This document shows positions 27,346-36,043 of a stretch of 64,000 bases of DNA, in pieces. Numbering within the stretch: the stretch's first letter is position 1; the number at the start of each line of letters is the position of its first letter. The translations under genes and the position numbers were made by a program. The stretch spans positions 98,433-162,432 of the forward strand of contig LNET01000100.1 of NCBI GenBank assembly GCA_001464055.1. Reading direction: 5' to 3'. Origin of the DNA: Burkholderiales bacterium Ga0077543. Lineage in GTDB: Bacteria > Pseudomonadota > Gammaproteobacteria > Burkholderiales > Burkholderiaceae_C. The notes beneath the pieces were generated by a model that saw only the letters and a list, made by a program, of their open reading frames with translations, had not been told where the DNA came from and did not search any database.

Positions 27346-27822
27346 ATGCAGAAGTCGCTTCACATCAATCCGGACAAGTGCACCGGATGCCTGCAGTGCG
27401 AAATGGCCTGCTCTTACGAGCACCATGGCACCTTCGCCCCCGCGAAGTCGCGCATCAAGGTCTTCGACTTCCACGAAACCGGCCGCAAGGTGCCCTACAC
27501 CTGCACCCAGTGCGACGAAGCCTGGTGCCTGCATGCCTGCCCGGTGGAAGCCATCACCCTGGACAAGATGACGGGCGCCAAGATCGTCAACGACGCCACC
27601 TGCGTCGGCTGCAAGGTCTGCACCATCGCCTGCCCCTTCGGCACCATCAACTACGTGCAGGAAACCGGCAAGGTGCAGAAATGCGACCTCTGCGGCGACG
27701 CGCCCAAGTGCGTGGAAGCCTGCCCCACCGCCGCCATCACCTACGTCGACGCCAACTGGACGGGCCTGGGCAAGATGGCCACCTGGGCTGAAAAGCTCGG
27801 CAACCAGCCCGCTGCGGCATAA
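27346..27822 (+). CDS. aorA: Four-cluster ferredoxin, electron-transfer subunit of W-aldehyde oxidoreductase (AorA-like)
   Basis: A 158-residue polyferredoxin with four Cys groups: CTGCLQCEMAC, CTQCDEAWCLHAC, CVGCKVCTIAC and CDLCGDAPKCVEAC. This arrangement, as in HycB/DmsB-type proteins, suggests four 4Fe-4S clusters. It lies 12 bp before an AOR gene and upstream of an FAD reductase, the order seen in the Aromatoleum aromaticum AorABC enzyme. It should wire AOR to the flavoprotein and form filament-like assemblies as reported there. The start at 27346 has GGAACAGGAC before it; the 38-residue upstream extension is without family resemblance. Confidence 0.9.
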   Translation: MQKSLHINPDKCTGCLQCEMACSYEHHGTFAPAKSRIKVFDFHETGRKVPYTCTQCDEAWCLHACPVEAITLDKMTGAKIVNDATCVGCKVCTIACPFGTINYVQETGKVQKCDLCGDAPKCVEACPTAAITYVDANWTGLGKMATWAEKLGNQPAAA

Positions 27823-27834
27823 GGAGCACTGAAC

Positions 27835-29682
27835 ATGTCTTGGGCTGGAAAAATCCTGCGCGTCGACCTCACGGCCGGCACCGTCAAGTCTGAACCGCTG
27901 AACATGGAATGGGCGCGCACCTACCTCGGGTCGCGCGGCCTGGCCACGAAGTACATCGTCGAGGAAGTCGACCCCAAGGTCGACCCGCTCTCGCCGGGCA
28001 ACAAGATCATCTGGGCCACCGGGCCGCTCACCGGCACCATGGCCAGCACCGGTGGCCGCTACACCGTCGTGACCAAGGGGCCGCTCACCGGCGCCATCGC
28101 CTGCTCCAATTCGGGCGGGCACTTCGGCGCAGAACTGAAGATGGCCGGCTGGGACATGGTCATCTTCGAAGGCAAGTCACCCAAGCCCGTGTACCTGTTC
28201 GTGCAGGACGACGTGGCCGAACTGCGCGACGCCGGCCACCTGTGGGGCAAGACGGTGTGGGACACCGAAGCCACGCTGAAGAAGGAAGTGCAGGACCCGC
28301 TGGCCAAGGTGTCCAGCATCGGCGGCGCCGGTGAAAACCAGGTGCTGTACGCGGCCGTGGTGAACGACCTGCACCGCGCCGCCGGGCGCTCGGGCGTGGG
28401 CGCGGTGATGGGCTCGAAGAACCTCAAGGCCATCATCGCCCGCGGCACCCTGGGCGTGGGCAACATCGTGAACCCCAAGGAGTTCATGAAGGTCACCTAC
28501 GAGAAGAAGAAGATCCTGGCCGAGAACGCCGTCACCGGGCAGGGCCTGCCCACCTTCGGCACCCAGGTGCTGATGAGCGTGATCAACGAGATGGGCTCGC
28601 TGCCCACGCGCAACCACCGCGACGTGGCCTTCGAAGGCGCCAAGGACATCGGCGCCGAAGCCATGGCCACGCCGCGCAAGACCGACGGCAAGAAGCCGCT
28701 GGTGACCAACCAGGCCTGTTTCGGCTGCACCATCGCCTGCGGCCGCATCCAGACCATCGACAAGGGCCACTTCACGGTGGAGAACAAGCCGCAGTACTGG
28801 GGCGCCTCGGGCGGCCTGGAATACGAAGCGGCCTGGGCCCTGGGCGCTGCCAACGGCGTCGACGACCTGGACACCCTGCAATACGCCAACGTGCTGTGCA
28901 ACGAACACGGCATGGACCCCATCTCCTTCGGCGCCACCATCGGGGCGGTGATGGAGCTGTATGAAATGGGCGTGCTCACGAAGGAGCAGATCGGCATCGA
29001 CGCGAAATTCGGCTCGGCCCAGGCGCTGGCCTACTTTGCCGAGATCACCGCCAAGGGCGAAGGCTTCGGCAAGGAAATCGGCCAGGGCTCCAAGCGCCTG
29101 ACGGCCAAGTACGGCCACCCCGACCTGTCGATGACGGTGAAGGGCCAGGAATTCCCGGCCTACGACTCGCGCGGCATCCAGGGCATGGGTCTGGCCTATG
29201 CCACCAGCAACCGCGGCGCCTGCCACCTGCGCGGCTACACCGTGGCCAGCGAGGTGCTGGGCATCCCCGTGAAGACCGACCCGCTGGTCGCCGACGGCAA
29301 GCCCGAACTGGTGAAGGCCTTCCAGGACGCTACCGCCGCCTTCGATTCATCGGGCCTGTGCATCTTCACCACCTTCGCCTGGGGCCTGCACGACCTGGCG
29401 CCGCAGGTGGCCGCGGCCTGCGGCGACGAGTTCACGCTGGAGAACCTGTCGCTCATCGGCGAACGCATCTGGAACATGGAGCGCGACTTCAACAACCGCG
29501 CCGGCTTCACGTCCAAGGACGACAGCCTGCCCAAGCGCCTGCTCACCGAACCGGCCAAGACCGGCCCGGCCAAGGGCCTGGTGAACAAGCTGCCCGAGAT
29601 GCTGCCGAAGTACTACGAAGCCCGCGGCTGGGACAGCGACGGCCAGCTGAAGGCCGAAACGCGCGAGCGGCTGGGCCTCTAA
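27835..29682 (+). CDS. aorB: Tungsten-containing aldehyde:ferredoxin oxidoreductase (AorB-like)
   Basis: A 615-residue enzyme of full family length. It starts with the AOR N-terminal domain (GKILRVDLTAGTVKSEPL, YLGSRGLATKYI), has the metallopterin-contacting GAGENQVLYAAVVND and GRSGVGAVMGSKNLKAI, and the 4Fe-4S ligands C295, C298 and C302 in ACFGCTIACG, with C509 (GLCIF) as the fourth. It oxidizes aldehydes to acids and, in the Aromatoleum enzyme, can run in reverse with suitable donors. It is cytoplasmic and needs tungsten bis-pterin cofactor. A Rho-independent-type hairpin lies 49 bp after the stop, before the FAD subunit gene, so the FeS and W subunits may be made in excess over the reductase. 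Confidence 0.94.
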   Translation: MSWAGKILRVDLTAGTVKSEPLNMEWARTYLGSRGLATKYIVEEVDPKVDPLSPGNKIIWATGPLTGTMASTGGRYTVVTKGPLTGAIACSNSGGHFGAELKMAGWDMVIFEGKSPKPVYLFVQDDVAELRDAGHLWGKTVWDTEATLKKEVQDPLAKVSSIGGAGENQVLYAAVVNDLHRAAGRSGVGAVMGSKNLKAIIARGTLGVGNIVNPKEFMKVTYEKKKILAENAVTGQGLPTFGTQVLMSVINEMGSLPTRNHRDVAFEGAKDIGAEAMATPRKTDGKKPLVTNQACFGCTIACGRIQTIDKGHFTVENKPQYWGASGGLEYEAAWALGAANGVDDLDTLQYANVLCNEHGMDPISFGATIGAVMELYEMGVLTKEQIGIDAKFGSAQALAYFAEITAKGEGFGKEIGQGSKRLTAKYGHPDLSMTVKGQEFPAYDSRGIQGMGLAYATSNRGACHLRGYTVASEVLGIPVKTDPLVADGKPELVKAFQDATAAFDSSGLCIFTTFAWGLHDLAPQVAAACGDEFTLENLSLIGERIWNMERDFNNRAGFTSKDDSLPKRLLTEPAKTGPAKGLVNKLPEMLPKYYEARGWDSDGQLKAETRERLGL

Positions 29683-29730
29683 GGCGCCAGTCGCCTTCAC
29701 GCGGTCAGGCGCCCGCCGCCTCCACACCCC

Positions 29731-29760
29731 AAGGCGGTTTGCGAACCGCCTTCTTCTTTT
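29731..29760 (+). terminator. Intrinsic terminator inside the aor operon
   Basis: AAGGCGGTT (29731-29739), loop TGCG, AACCGCCTT (29744-29752), followed by CTTCTTTT. This is a textbook Rho-independent terminator: a perfect 9-bp GC-rich stem, a tetraloop and a T-rich tail. It lies between the stop of the AOR gene and the ribosome site of the FAD reductase gene, in the direction of transcription. Confidence 0.82.
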
Positions 29761-29777
29761 CTGGAAGGACAAGCAAG

Positions 29778-31034
29778 ATGCGACACGTGATCCTGGGGGC
29801 CGGACCGGCCGGGGTGATTGCCGCGGAAACCATCCGCAAGCACCGCGCGCGCGACGAGATCGTCATCGTCGGCGACGAGCCCGAGGCGCCCTATTCGCGG
29901 ATGGCCATCCCCTACCTGCTCATCGGCAACATCGCCGAGCCCGGCACGCACCTGCGCCATGAACCCGGGCACTTCGAGAAGCTGCGCATCGAGCTGAAAC
30001 GCGGCCGCGCCAGGAAGGTGGACACCACGGGCAAGCGCGTCGAGCTCGAAGACGGCAGCACCCTGCCCTTCGACACCCTGCTGGTGGCCACCGGCTCCAG
30101 CCCGATGCGCCCGCCCATTCCCGGCATCGACCAGCCCGGCGTGCGCGCCTGCTGGACCCTGGACGATGCGCGCGCCATCATGAAGCTGGCCGCCCCCGGC
30201 GCCCGCGTGCTGCAGATGGGAGCGGGCTTCATCGGCTGCATCATCATGGAAGCGCTGGCGGCGCGCGGCGTGAAGCTCAGCGTCGTCGAGATGGGCGACC
30301 GCATGGTGCCGCGCATGATGGGCGCCACCGCCGGCGGCATGATCAAGGCCTGGTGCGAAGCCAAGGGCGTGGCCGTTTACACCGGCACGCGCGTGAACGC
30401 CATCGAGCCCGGCGCGCCCATGAAAGTGAAGCTGTCCGACGGCAGCAGCATTGAGGCCGACCTCGTCATCAGCGCCACGGGCGTCAAGCCCAACATCGGC
30501 TTCCTGGAAAACAGCGGCATCACCTGCCTGCTGGGCGTGCTGACCGACGAGCACATGCAGACCAACGTGCCGGGCATCTACGCCGCCGGCGACTGCGCCG
30601 AGGCCTTCGACCTGGCCAGCCAGACCACCATCGTCAGCGCCATCCAGCCCAACGCCGCCGACCAGGCGCTGGTGGCCGGCATGAACATGGCTGGCGTGAA
30701 GGCGCGGCTGAAGGGCGTGACCCAGATCAACGTGCTGGACACGCTGGGCCTCATCAGCACCAGCTTCGGCGACTGGCATGGCGTGCCGGGCGGCGACCAT
30801 GTGGAGCTGACCGACCTGGCCGCCGGCCGCCACCTGAGCCTGCAGTTCAGCGGCGACGTGATGGTGGGCTGCAACAGCGTGGGCTGGACCCAGCACGTGG
30901 GCGTGATGCGCGGCCTGGTCGAGGGCCAGGTGAAACTGGGGCCCTGGAAGGACAAGCTGCTGGAAGACCCGACGAAACTGATGGAAGCCTACCTGGCCCG
31001 CGCCCAGGCGCAGGACACGCGGGCGCTGGCCTGA
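29778..31034 (+). CDS. aorC: FAD/NAD-dependent oxidoreductase, reductase subunit of the W-AOR complex (AorC-like)
   Basis: A 418-residue flavoprotein of the NADH-rubredoxin reductase / nitrite-reductase-like group. It starts with the FAD motif MRHVILGAGPAGVIAAETI, has ATGSSPMRPPIPG, a second nucleotide motif VLQMGAGFIGCIIMEALA, and the late FAD motif GIYAAGDCAEAFDL. In Aromatoleum this subunit exchanges electrons with NAD(H) on behalf of the AOR-ferredoxin pair. GGAAGGACAAGCAAG lies before the ATG at 29778. The gene follows a terminator-like hairpin, and the MoaD-like gene begins 20 bp after its stop. Confidence 0.88.
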   Translation: MRHVILGAGPAGVIAAETIRKHRARDEIVIVGDEPEAPYSRMAIPYLLIGNIAEPGTHLRHEPGHFEKLRIELKRGRARKVDTTGKRVELEDGSTLPFDTLLVATGSSPMRPPIPGIDQPGVRACWTLDDARAIMKLAAPGARVLQMGAGFIGCIIMEALAARGVKLSVVEMGDRMVPRMMGATAGGMIKAWCEAKGVAVYTGTRVNAIEPGAPMKVKLSDGSSIEADLVISATGVKPNIGFLENSGITCLLGVLTDEHMQTNVPGIYAAGDCAEAFDLASQTTIVSAIQPNAADQALVAGMNMAGVKARLKGVTQINVLDTLGLISTSFGDWHGVPGGDHVELTDLAAGRHLSLQFSGDVMVGCNSVGWTQHVGVMRGLVEGQVKLGPWKDKLLEDPTKLMEAYLARAQAQDTRALA

Positions 31035-31054
31035 AGTCTTCGACGGAACCACCG

Positions 31055-31309
31055 ATGCAGATCACTTTCAAGCTCTACGCCGGGCTCACGAACTACCTGC
31101 CGCCCGACAAGCGCACCGGCAACCTGATGCCGCTGCAACTGCCCGAAGGCAGCACCATCGGCCAGGCCATCGAGCCCTTCGGCCTGCCGCCCAAGCAGGT
31201 GCACCTGGTGCTGGTCAATGGCGTGTTCATCCCGCCCGAAAAGCGGCCAGAACATGTGCTGGTGGAAGGCGACGTGCTCGCCATCTGGCCGCCGATTGCA
31301 GGGGGCTGA
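31055..31309 (+). CDS. MoaD/ThiS-family sulfur carrier of the aor operon (AorD-like)
   Basis: An 84-residue beta-grasp protein that ends in IWPPIAGG. The C-terminal Gly-Gly is the site that is adenylated and thiocarboxylated in MoaD. Visible family segments are FKLYAGLTNYLPP, LPEGSTIGQAIEPFGLPPKQ and LVNGVFIPPEKRP. A dedicated MoaD-like protein is a standard companion of tungsten AOR genes and supplies sulfur for tungstopterin synthesis. It is 20 bp downstream of the FAD subunit gene. No MoeA-like (AorE) gene is in the window. Confidence 0.9.
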   Translation: MQITFKLYAGLTNYLPPDKRTGNLMPLQLPEGSTIGQAIEPFGLPPKQVHLVLVNGVFIPPEKRPEHVLVEGDVLAIWPPIAGG

Positions 31310-31345
31310 GGCCATGGCCTGCCCACCCGCAGGCGGGCCGCGCTG

Positions 31346-31645
31346 ATGCAGTCCGACTACGCCGCGGCCTTCGACCGCGAGATGGGCTGCACCGAAGACG
31401 AGTGGCGCGGCTGGCTGCCCGGGGCGGTGCGGGACCAGACGCTGAGCCTGTCGGAAGCGCAGGCTTTGGTGGACCTGGCGCCCGGCCGGCTGCGCCTGGC
31501 CTGGCAGGTGCTGCCACCGCGCCAGATCGGCCTGGTGCGGCTGCCACGGCTGGCGGTGCAGTTCCGCTTCGAGGGCGTCGAGGCTGAAGATCGCCTGCGC
31601 TTCATGCGCTACTTCGACCTGTACATGCATCGCGGCGGGGGATGA
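31346..31645 (+). CDS. Small protein of unknown function at the end of the aor operon
   Basis: A 99-residue soluble protein, acidic at the N terminus (SDYAAAFDREMGCTEDEW) and basic in the middle. Segments such as LSEAQALVDLAPGRLRLAW, LPPRQIGLVRLPRLAVQF and RFMRYFDLYMHRGGG look like a small compact fold; I know no family. It is 36 bp after the MoaD-like gene on the same strand, so it is probably co-transcribed and could take part in cofactor insertion, which is inference only. The gene faces the cluster 2 CheY gene with about 40 bp between the two stops. Confidence 0.7.
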   Translation: MQSDYAAAFDREMGCTEDEWRGWLPGAVRDQTLSLSEAQALVDLAPGRLRLAWQVLPPRQIGLVRLPRLAVQFRFEGVEAEDRLRFMRYFDLYMHRGGG

Positions 31646-31684
31646 CGCGGCGTCGAATTGGCACGTCATCGGCCCGCAGGCCGC

Positions 31685-32050
31685 TCAAGCTCCCGGCAGA
31701 ACCTGCCTGACCACCTTCAACAAGTCGCTGCCGCCCAGCGGCTTGACCAGCCAACCCGTCGCGCCGCACTTCTTGGCTTCGTCGCGCTTGGCCTGCTGGC
31801 TCTCGGTGGTCAGCGCCAGGATGGGCGTGAAGCGCAGCAGCTTGCGCGCTTCCTTGATGAGCCCGATGCCGTCCATCTTCGGCATGTTGATGTCGGTGAT
31901 GATCAGGTCGGGCTTCAGCCCGGCCTTCAGCTTTGTCAGCGCGGCCTCGCCATCGGGCGCGGTGTCGACCTTGAAGCCGTTCATCTCCAGCGTGCTCTTC
32001 ACGCTCATCAGCATCGTGGCTGAATCATCGACCAGGAACACGCTTTTCAT
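31685..32050 (-). CDS. CheY-like response regulator (cluster 2, last gene)
   Basis: A 121-residue single receiver: D8/D9, phospho-acceptor D53 in LIITDINMPKMDG, ALTTES and K103 in WLVKPLGG. It resembles the cluster 1 CheY (TTES, GATGWLVKP), so the two may be paralogues. It lies 29 bp after the stop of a receptor gene that seems to contain a CheZ-like phosphatase tail, repeating the CheZ-like/CheY pairing of cluster 1. It ends tail to tail with the aor operon. Confidence 0.92.
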   Translation of the reverse strand: MKSVFLVDDSATMLMSVKSTLEMNGFKVDTAPDGEAALTKLKAGLKPDLIITDINMPKMDGIGLIKEARKLLRFTPILALTTESQQAKRDEAKKCGATGWLVKPLGGSDLLKVVRQVLPGA

Positions 32051-32079
32051 TCAATGACCTCTATTCGTTGCGGTGTGAT

Positions 32080-33318
32080 TCAGAACAGTTCGATCTTGGG
32101 CTCGGCGTGCTGTTGGGCAGACGCTGCGGCCGCCGTTCCAGTCACCGCCTGATGAGTGGCGCGCTGGCTGTGCATCACGTAGCGCTCGGTCTGCGTCTGC
32201 AGCCGCTCCTTCATCGACGGCATGCCTTCGGGGTCCCAGGGCCGGGCCACCAGCTGTTCGGCCAAACCCTGCAAATGCTCGTTCAGCTCCACGAGGGCCT
32301 GCTCCACATGTTCGACGCGCTGGCGCATCACGTCCTGGCTCTGCACCGCCGTCAGCGCCTCGCCCAGGCGCTGGTCGATGGCCTCGTGTGAGGCCTTCAC
32401 CGCTTCCACGATCTGGTCCAGGCGCATCTGCGCCATCGAGTCGGCAAAGCGCTGCTGCATCTCATGGATGTCGGTCAGCACGCGGCGCATGTTGCTGGTC
32501 GCGCTGCTGCGCGTGCCCTGGTCGCTGGCGGCGGCCAGTTCGGCGTCGATGCCAGCCGTGGCGGCGTTGATCTTCGCAGCGATGTCCACAGCCACCTCGG
32601 CCGTGCGCGTCGACAGGTGCCGCACCTCGGCCGCCACCACTGCGAAGCCCCGGCCGCTCTCGCCAGCGCGCGCGGCCTCGATGGCAGCGTTGATGGCCAG
32701 GAAGTTGGTCTGTCTTGCCACCGTGGCAATGACGTCGACGAGGGGCTGCAGGCCTTTGACGCCTTGCAGACGCTGGATGCGTTCCAGGTTCGCGGCGTCG
32801 TCCTGTTCCTGCTTCTCGACGAACATCTGCAGGATCGAGCCCAGCTGCACATCGGCCATCATCTTGTCCTTCACGACCTGGGTCAGCTTCTGGCTGTCGC
32901 TCTCGGTGGCCAGAATGTGCTGGTACTGCTGCCGTGAAACCTCGTGAATGCCGTTCATGCGCTCGATCATCTGCAGCGCGGCACCTTCGGATTCCTGGAT
33001 GGCGCCGCCCAGTTGCTGGCGTGCGAGGTCCAGGAAAGGCGCTGCGTCTCGCATTTCCTGCACCGCCTGCTCCACCGGCATGTAGCGCGGGGTACCCCAG
33101 CGCGACGCGAACGCCCCATTGGTCTGCCTTGGCAGCCGGCGTGTTGCGGCGCGCAGCAGCGCGGCAATGCCCAGCGCCAGCCCTGCGGCCAGCGCGCCTT
33201 GCTCCGCCACCGGCAGTGCCGCCTGCTGCAGCCAGGGCGCCATCACCGCCACCGCCAGGACGGCCACGACCGCGATGGCTGCGGCCTGCGGCGCACTCAG
33301 CGGGGCTTGGGAACTCAT
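32080..33318 (-). CDS. Methyl-accepting receptor with a CheZ-like C-terminal module
   Basis: A 412-residue protein. Two hydrophobic segments (about 12-30 and 41-58) leave almost no periplasmic domain. The signalling hairpin is at about 200-240 ([31 protein letters not shown]). The C-terminal part is unusual: residues 321-335 read [15 protein letters not shown], in which D329 and Q333 give the D-x3-Q spacing of the CheZ active site, and the protein ends in EPKIELF. The small CheZ-like protein of cluster 1 has LQFQDMASQL and ends in GSVDLF. The gene is directly upstream of a cheY. I read it as a receptor fused to a phospho-CheY phosphatase; this rests on motif and context. The start at 33318 is chosen over 33345 because the membrane segments follow at normal distance. 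Confidence 0.8.
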   Translation of the reverse strand: MSSQAPLSAPQAAAIAVVAVLAVAVMAPWLQQAALPVAEQGALAAGLALGIAALLRAATRRLPRQTNGAFASRWGTPRYMPVEQAVQEMRDAAPFLDLARQQLGGAIQESEGAALQMIERMNGIHEVSRQQYQHILATESDSQKLTQVVKDKMMADVQLGSILQMFVEKQEQDDAANLERIQRLQGVKGLQPLVDVIATVARQTNFLAINAAIEAARAGESGRGFAVVAAEVRHLSTRTAEVAVDIAAKINAATAGIDAELAAASDQGTRSSATSNMRRVLTDIHEMQQRFADSMAQMRLDQIVEAVKASHEAIDQRLGEALTAVQSQDVMRQRVEHVEQALVELNEHLQGLAEQLVARPWDPEGMPSMKERLQTQTERYVMHSQRATHQAVTGTAAAASAQQHAEPKIELF

Positions 33319-33415
33319 GATTGGAATCCGTTCAGAAGCCAACAAAGGCCGGCGGGGCGCAGGCAGGATTTCTTCTTATCGGCTTTGACGTTCGCAACTT
33401 GAGCGCCAGCGAACG

Positions 33416-33802
33416 TCATGCGGGTGCTGCGCCTGCGGCGGCAGCCAGCTGGTCCACCTTGGCCAGAAGTTCCCAGGGGCTGAAGGGCTTGACGAGGTAG
33501 GCCTGTGCGCCCGTCTGCAGGCCCGCGTCGATGTCGTCGCCGCCGCCCAGGGCCGACAGCATGACGACGGGGATCTGCGCCAGCTGCGAGTCGGCGGCCA
33601 GCGTCCTGCCCACCGTCAGGCCGTCCATGCCCGGCATCATCACGTCCAGCAGGATCAGGTCGGGCTTCTTCTCGCGCGCCAGGCGCAGGCCTTCGACGCC
33701 GTCGCCGGCCTCGATGACATGGTGGCCCTTGAATTCGAGCGTCATGCGGATCAGGCGGCGGATGTCCGGCTGGTCTTCGATGGTCAGGACGGTTTGTGGC
33801 AT
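33416..33802 (-). CDS. Single-domain response regulator (cluster 2)
   Basis: A 128-residue receiver domain with E9/D10, phospho-acceptor D53 in LILLDVMMPGMDG, MLSALGG and K105 in AYLVKPFSPWELLAKV. It has no output domain; the short Ala-rich tail is not a domain. It is downstream of a PAS-type histidine kinase on the same strand (70-bp gap), so that kinase is a likely phosphodonor. The ATG at 33802 is chosen since the receiver begins there (MPQTVLTIEDQPD); the longer frame from 33889 adds Pro/His-rich sequence. Confidence 0.9.
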   Translation of the reverse strand: MPQTVLTIEDQPDIRRLIRMTLEFKGHHVIEAGDGVEGLRLAREKKPDLILLDVMMPGMDGLTVGRTLAADSQLAQIPVVMLSALGGGDDIDAGLQTGAQAYLVKPFSPWELLAKVDQLAAAAGAAPA

Positions 33803-33872
33803 GGGTTGAGTCGTGATGTTGGGATGCGGGTAAGGGTGGACTGCAGGCCGGCACGCCAATGTGCGACCTGAC

Positions 33873-36038
33873 TCAGGCCGCGACGGCATCGGCCGACGAC
33901 ACCGGCAGCCTGGCCACGGCAGACGGCTGCGCTGGCAGCCACAGCGTCAGCTCCGCGCCACCGCCTTCCGCATTGGCCGCCTTGATGTCGCCGCCGTGGG
34001 CCTGCATGATCTTGTGGCAGATGCTCAGGCCCAGGCCGGTGCCGCCCGAGCCGTCCCGCGTGCGGCTGGACTGCACGAAGGGCTCGAAGATCGATTGCAG
34101 TTCATCAGGCGGGATACCGGGGCCGTGGTCGCGCACGCTCAGCCACACCACGCGGGCATCGCCTTCGGCCCGCAGTCCGCCGTCGATTTCCAGCGTCGAA
34201 CCCTCGGGTGCGAAGCGGATGGCATTGGCCAGCACGTTGCGCAGCACCTGCTGCATGCGGGAGGCGTTCACGCACACGGGTAGCTCGGACAGCGGCTGGG
34301 GCATCCGCAAAGACAGCGCGCGCGCGCCCAGTTGCGGGCGCAGTTCGTGCACCACCGCCGCCACCAGCACCGCCAGGTCGCTGTGTGAAAGGCTGAGGCG
34401 GCCGCCACCCGCTTCGATCTTGGACACGTCCAGCAGCGCGTTCACCAGCGCAAGCATGCGTCGCCCGCCGGCCTGGATGTCGTCGAACATGGGCTGGAAC
34501 TGCGCATGGCCGGCAGCGAAGATCTGTCCCAGCTCGGAGAATCCGATGATCGACTGCAGCGGCGTGCGCAGTTCGTGGCTGACGGTGGCGATGAATTCCG
34601 TCTTCGCGCGGCTGGCGCGTTCCGCCACTTCGGTGGCGCGCGCCAGTTCGCTGATGTCCACGCGGAAGCCGACCACGCAGCCGTCGGGCGTGAGGCGCTC
34701 GACGATGCGGACGGTGCGACCATCCGCCAGCTTCTGCAGGATGGTCGCCGTGCCGCTGCGGTGCTGCGCCATGCGCTCGGCCAACCAGGCTTCTTCGCGG
34801 CCGGCTGCGGCCGGGAACTGGCCATGGTGCAGGCCATGCCGCAGCAGGTCCTCGAAACGGGCCCCGGGCCGGATCTGGTCTGCAGACCGACTGTAGACCT
34901 CGCGGTACTTGTCGTTGCACAGCAGGAGCCGGTCTTCGGGGTCGTACACCACGAAAGCCTCGTCGATGGCGTCGATGGCGCTGCGCAGCACGTGGGCGCT
35001 GCGTTCCATCTCGGCCTGGGCGTGTCGCCACTGGGTGATGTCGAGGTGGATGCCGGCGATGATGCGCGGCTCGCCGCTGGCGCTGCGTTCCACCACCTGG
35101 CCCAAGGTTTTGACCCAGATCCAGTGTCCTGCCTTGTGTCGCATGCGGAACTCGCAGCCGTACTCGCGCGTCAGGCCGTGCAAGTGGGCGTTGCGCGCAC
35201 ACTCCACGGACGGTGCATCGTCAGGGTGCACGAACTGCATGAACTTCGGCGCGCCGGGCAAGGTGAACTCCTCCAGCGAGTAGCCCAGCATCTCCGCGTA
35301 GCGCCGGCTGTTGTTGTTCTCGCCGGTGATCAGGTTGTGTTCCCAGGTGCCGGCCTGGGTGGCGTTGATGATGCGTTGCAGCCGGTGGCGTTCGGCAGCC
35401 AGCGCACGCGTCGCCTCGCGGGCCGCCGTGATATCGCGCTGCACCGCCAGGAAGCCGTTCACTGCTCCCTGCGCATCGAACAGCGGCTGGATGCCGACTT
35501 CGATCCAGTACAGATGGCCGCGGCGGTGGCGATTCAGCAGCTCCCCGTTGAAGGGTTGCCCTCCATCCAGGGCCGCACGCAGGCTGGCAATCGTCGCCCG
35601 GTCTGTCTCGGGCACTTGCAGCAGCGCTCCGGGGCTCTGGCCCAGCACCTCGTCGAAGCACCAACCGGTGATGCGCTCGAAGCCGGCGTTCACCCAGGTG
35701 ATGCGGCGCGCGGCGTCGGTGATGATCACGGCGTCGAAAGTCTTGCGCGCCGCCAGGGCCATGCGTTCCAGGTCGGTGCCCAGGCGGAGCGCCGAGCTCT
35801 CGGCGCGGTCCTGTGCGCGACGTTGGACGGTCAACAGGGTCGCCATGAGCACGGCCGCCAGGCCGCCCAGGCCGAACACCAGCCAGGGTTCCCAGTGGCG
35901 CCCCGGCAAGCCGTGGTCGATCTGCTGCTGCAGCGTCCAGGCCATCAGCGCTGCAGCGGCCAGACCCAGGCCGCCTGCCGCCCAAGGCAGTTGTCGGTTG
36001 AGCATCTGCCGCGCTGTGCGCACGGAATGGCCCGCCAT
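33873..36038 (-). CDS. Membrane PAS-domain sensor histidine kinase
   Basis: A 721-residue kinase. Two N-terminal membrane helices (LPWAAGGLGLAAAALMAW and LVFGLGGLAAVLMATLL) are followed by three PAS regions: FDAVIITDAARRITWVNAGF with its PAC segment GFLAVQRDITAARE, then TWEHNLITGENNNS ... RIIAGIHLDITQWR, then AFVVYDPEDRLLLCNDKY. The HisKA domain has the phospho-acceptor in TVSHELRTPLQSI, and the HATPase has DHGPGIP and GGTGLGLSICHKI. It is a classical soluble-signal or redox-type kinase inserted in a che operon. The ATG at 36038 is five bases after the preceding small gene; the longer frame from 36206 overlaps that gene. The downstream receiver at 33416 is the probable partner. Confidence 0.9.
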   Translation of the reverse strand: MAGHSVRTARQMLNRQLPWAAGGLGLAAAALMAWTLQQQIDHGLPGRHWEPWLVFGLGGLAAVLMATLLTVQRRAQDRAESSALRLGTDLERMALAARKTFDAVIITDAARRITWVNAGFERITGWCFDEVLGQSPGALLQVPETDRATIASLRAALDGGQPFNGELLNRHRRGHLYWIEVGIQPLFDAQGAVNGFLAVQRDITAAREATRALAAERHRLQRIINATQAGTWEHNLITGENNNSRRYAEMLGYSLEEFTLPGAPKFMQFVHPDDAPSVECARNAHLHGLTREYGCEFRMRHKAGHWIWVKTLGQVVERSASGEPRIIAGIHLDITQWRHAQAEMERSAHVLRSAIDAIDEAFVVYDPEDRLLLCNDKYREVYSRSADQIRPGARFEDLLRHGLHHGQFPAAAGREEAWLAERMAQHRSGTATILQKLADGRTVRIVERLTPDGCVVGFRVDISELARATEVAERASRAKTEFIATVSHELRTPLQSIIGFSELGQIFAAGHAQFQPMFDDIQAGGRRMLALVNALLDVSKIEAGGGRLSLSHSDLAVLVAAVVHELRPQLGARALSLRMPQPLSELPVCVNASRMQQVLRNVLANAIRFAPEGSTLEIDGGLRAEGDARVVWLSVRDHGPGIPPDELQSIFEPFVQSSRTRDGSGGTGLGLSICHKIMQAHGGDIKAANAEGGGAELTLWLPAQPSAVARLPVSSADAVAA

Positions 36039-36043
36039 GTCGG

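Noticed and set aside
29358..29777. Upstream extension of the AorC reading frame
   Set aside because: It overlaps the AOR gene and the terminator hairpin. The FAD motif begins at the ATG at 29778, which has its own ribosome site.
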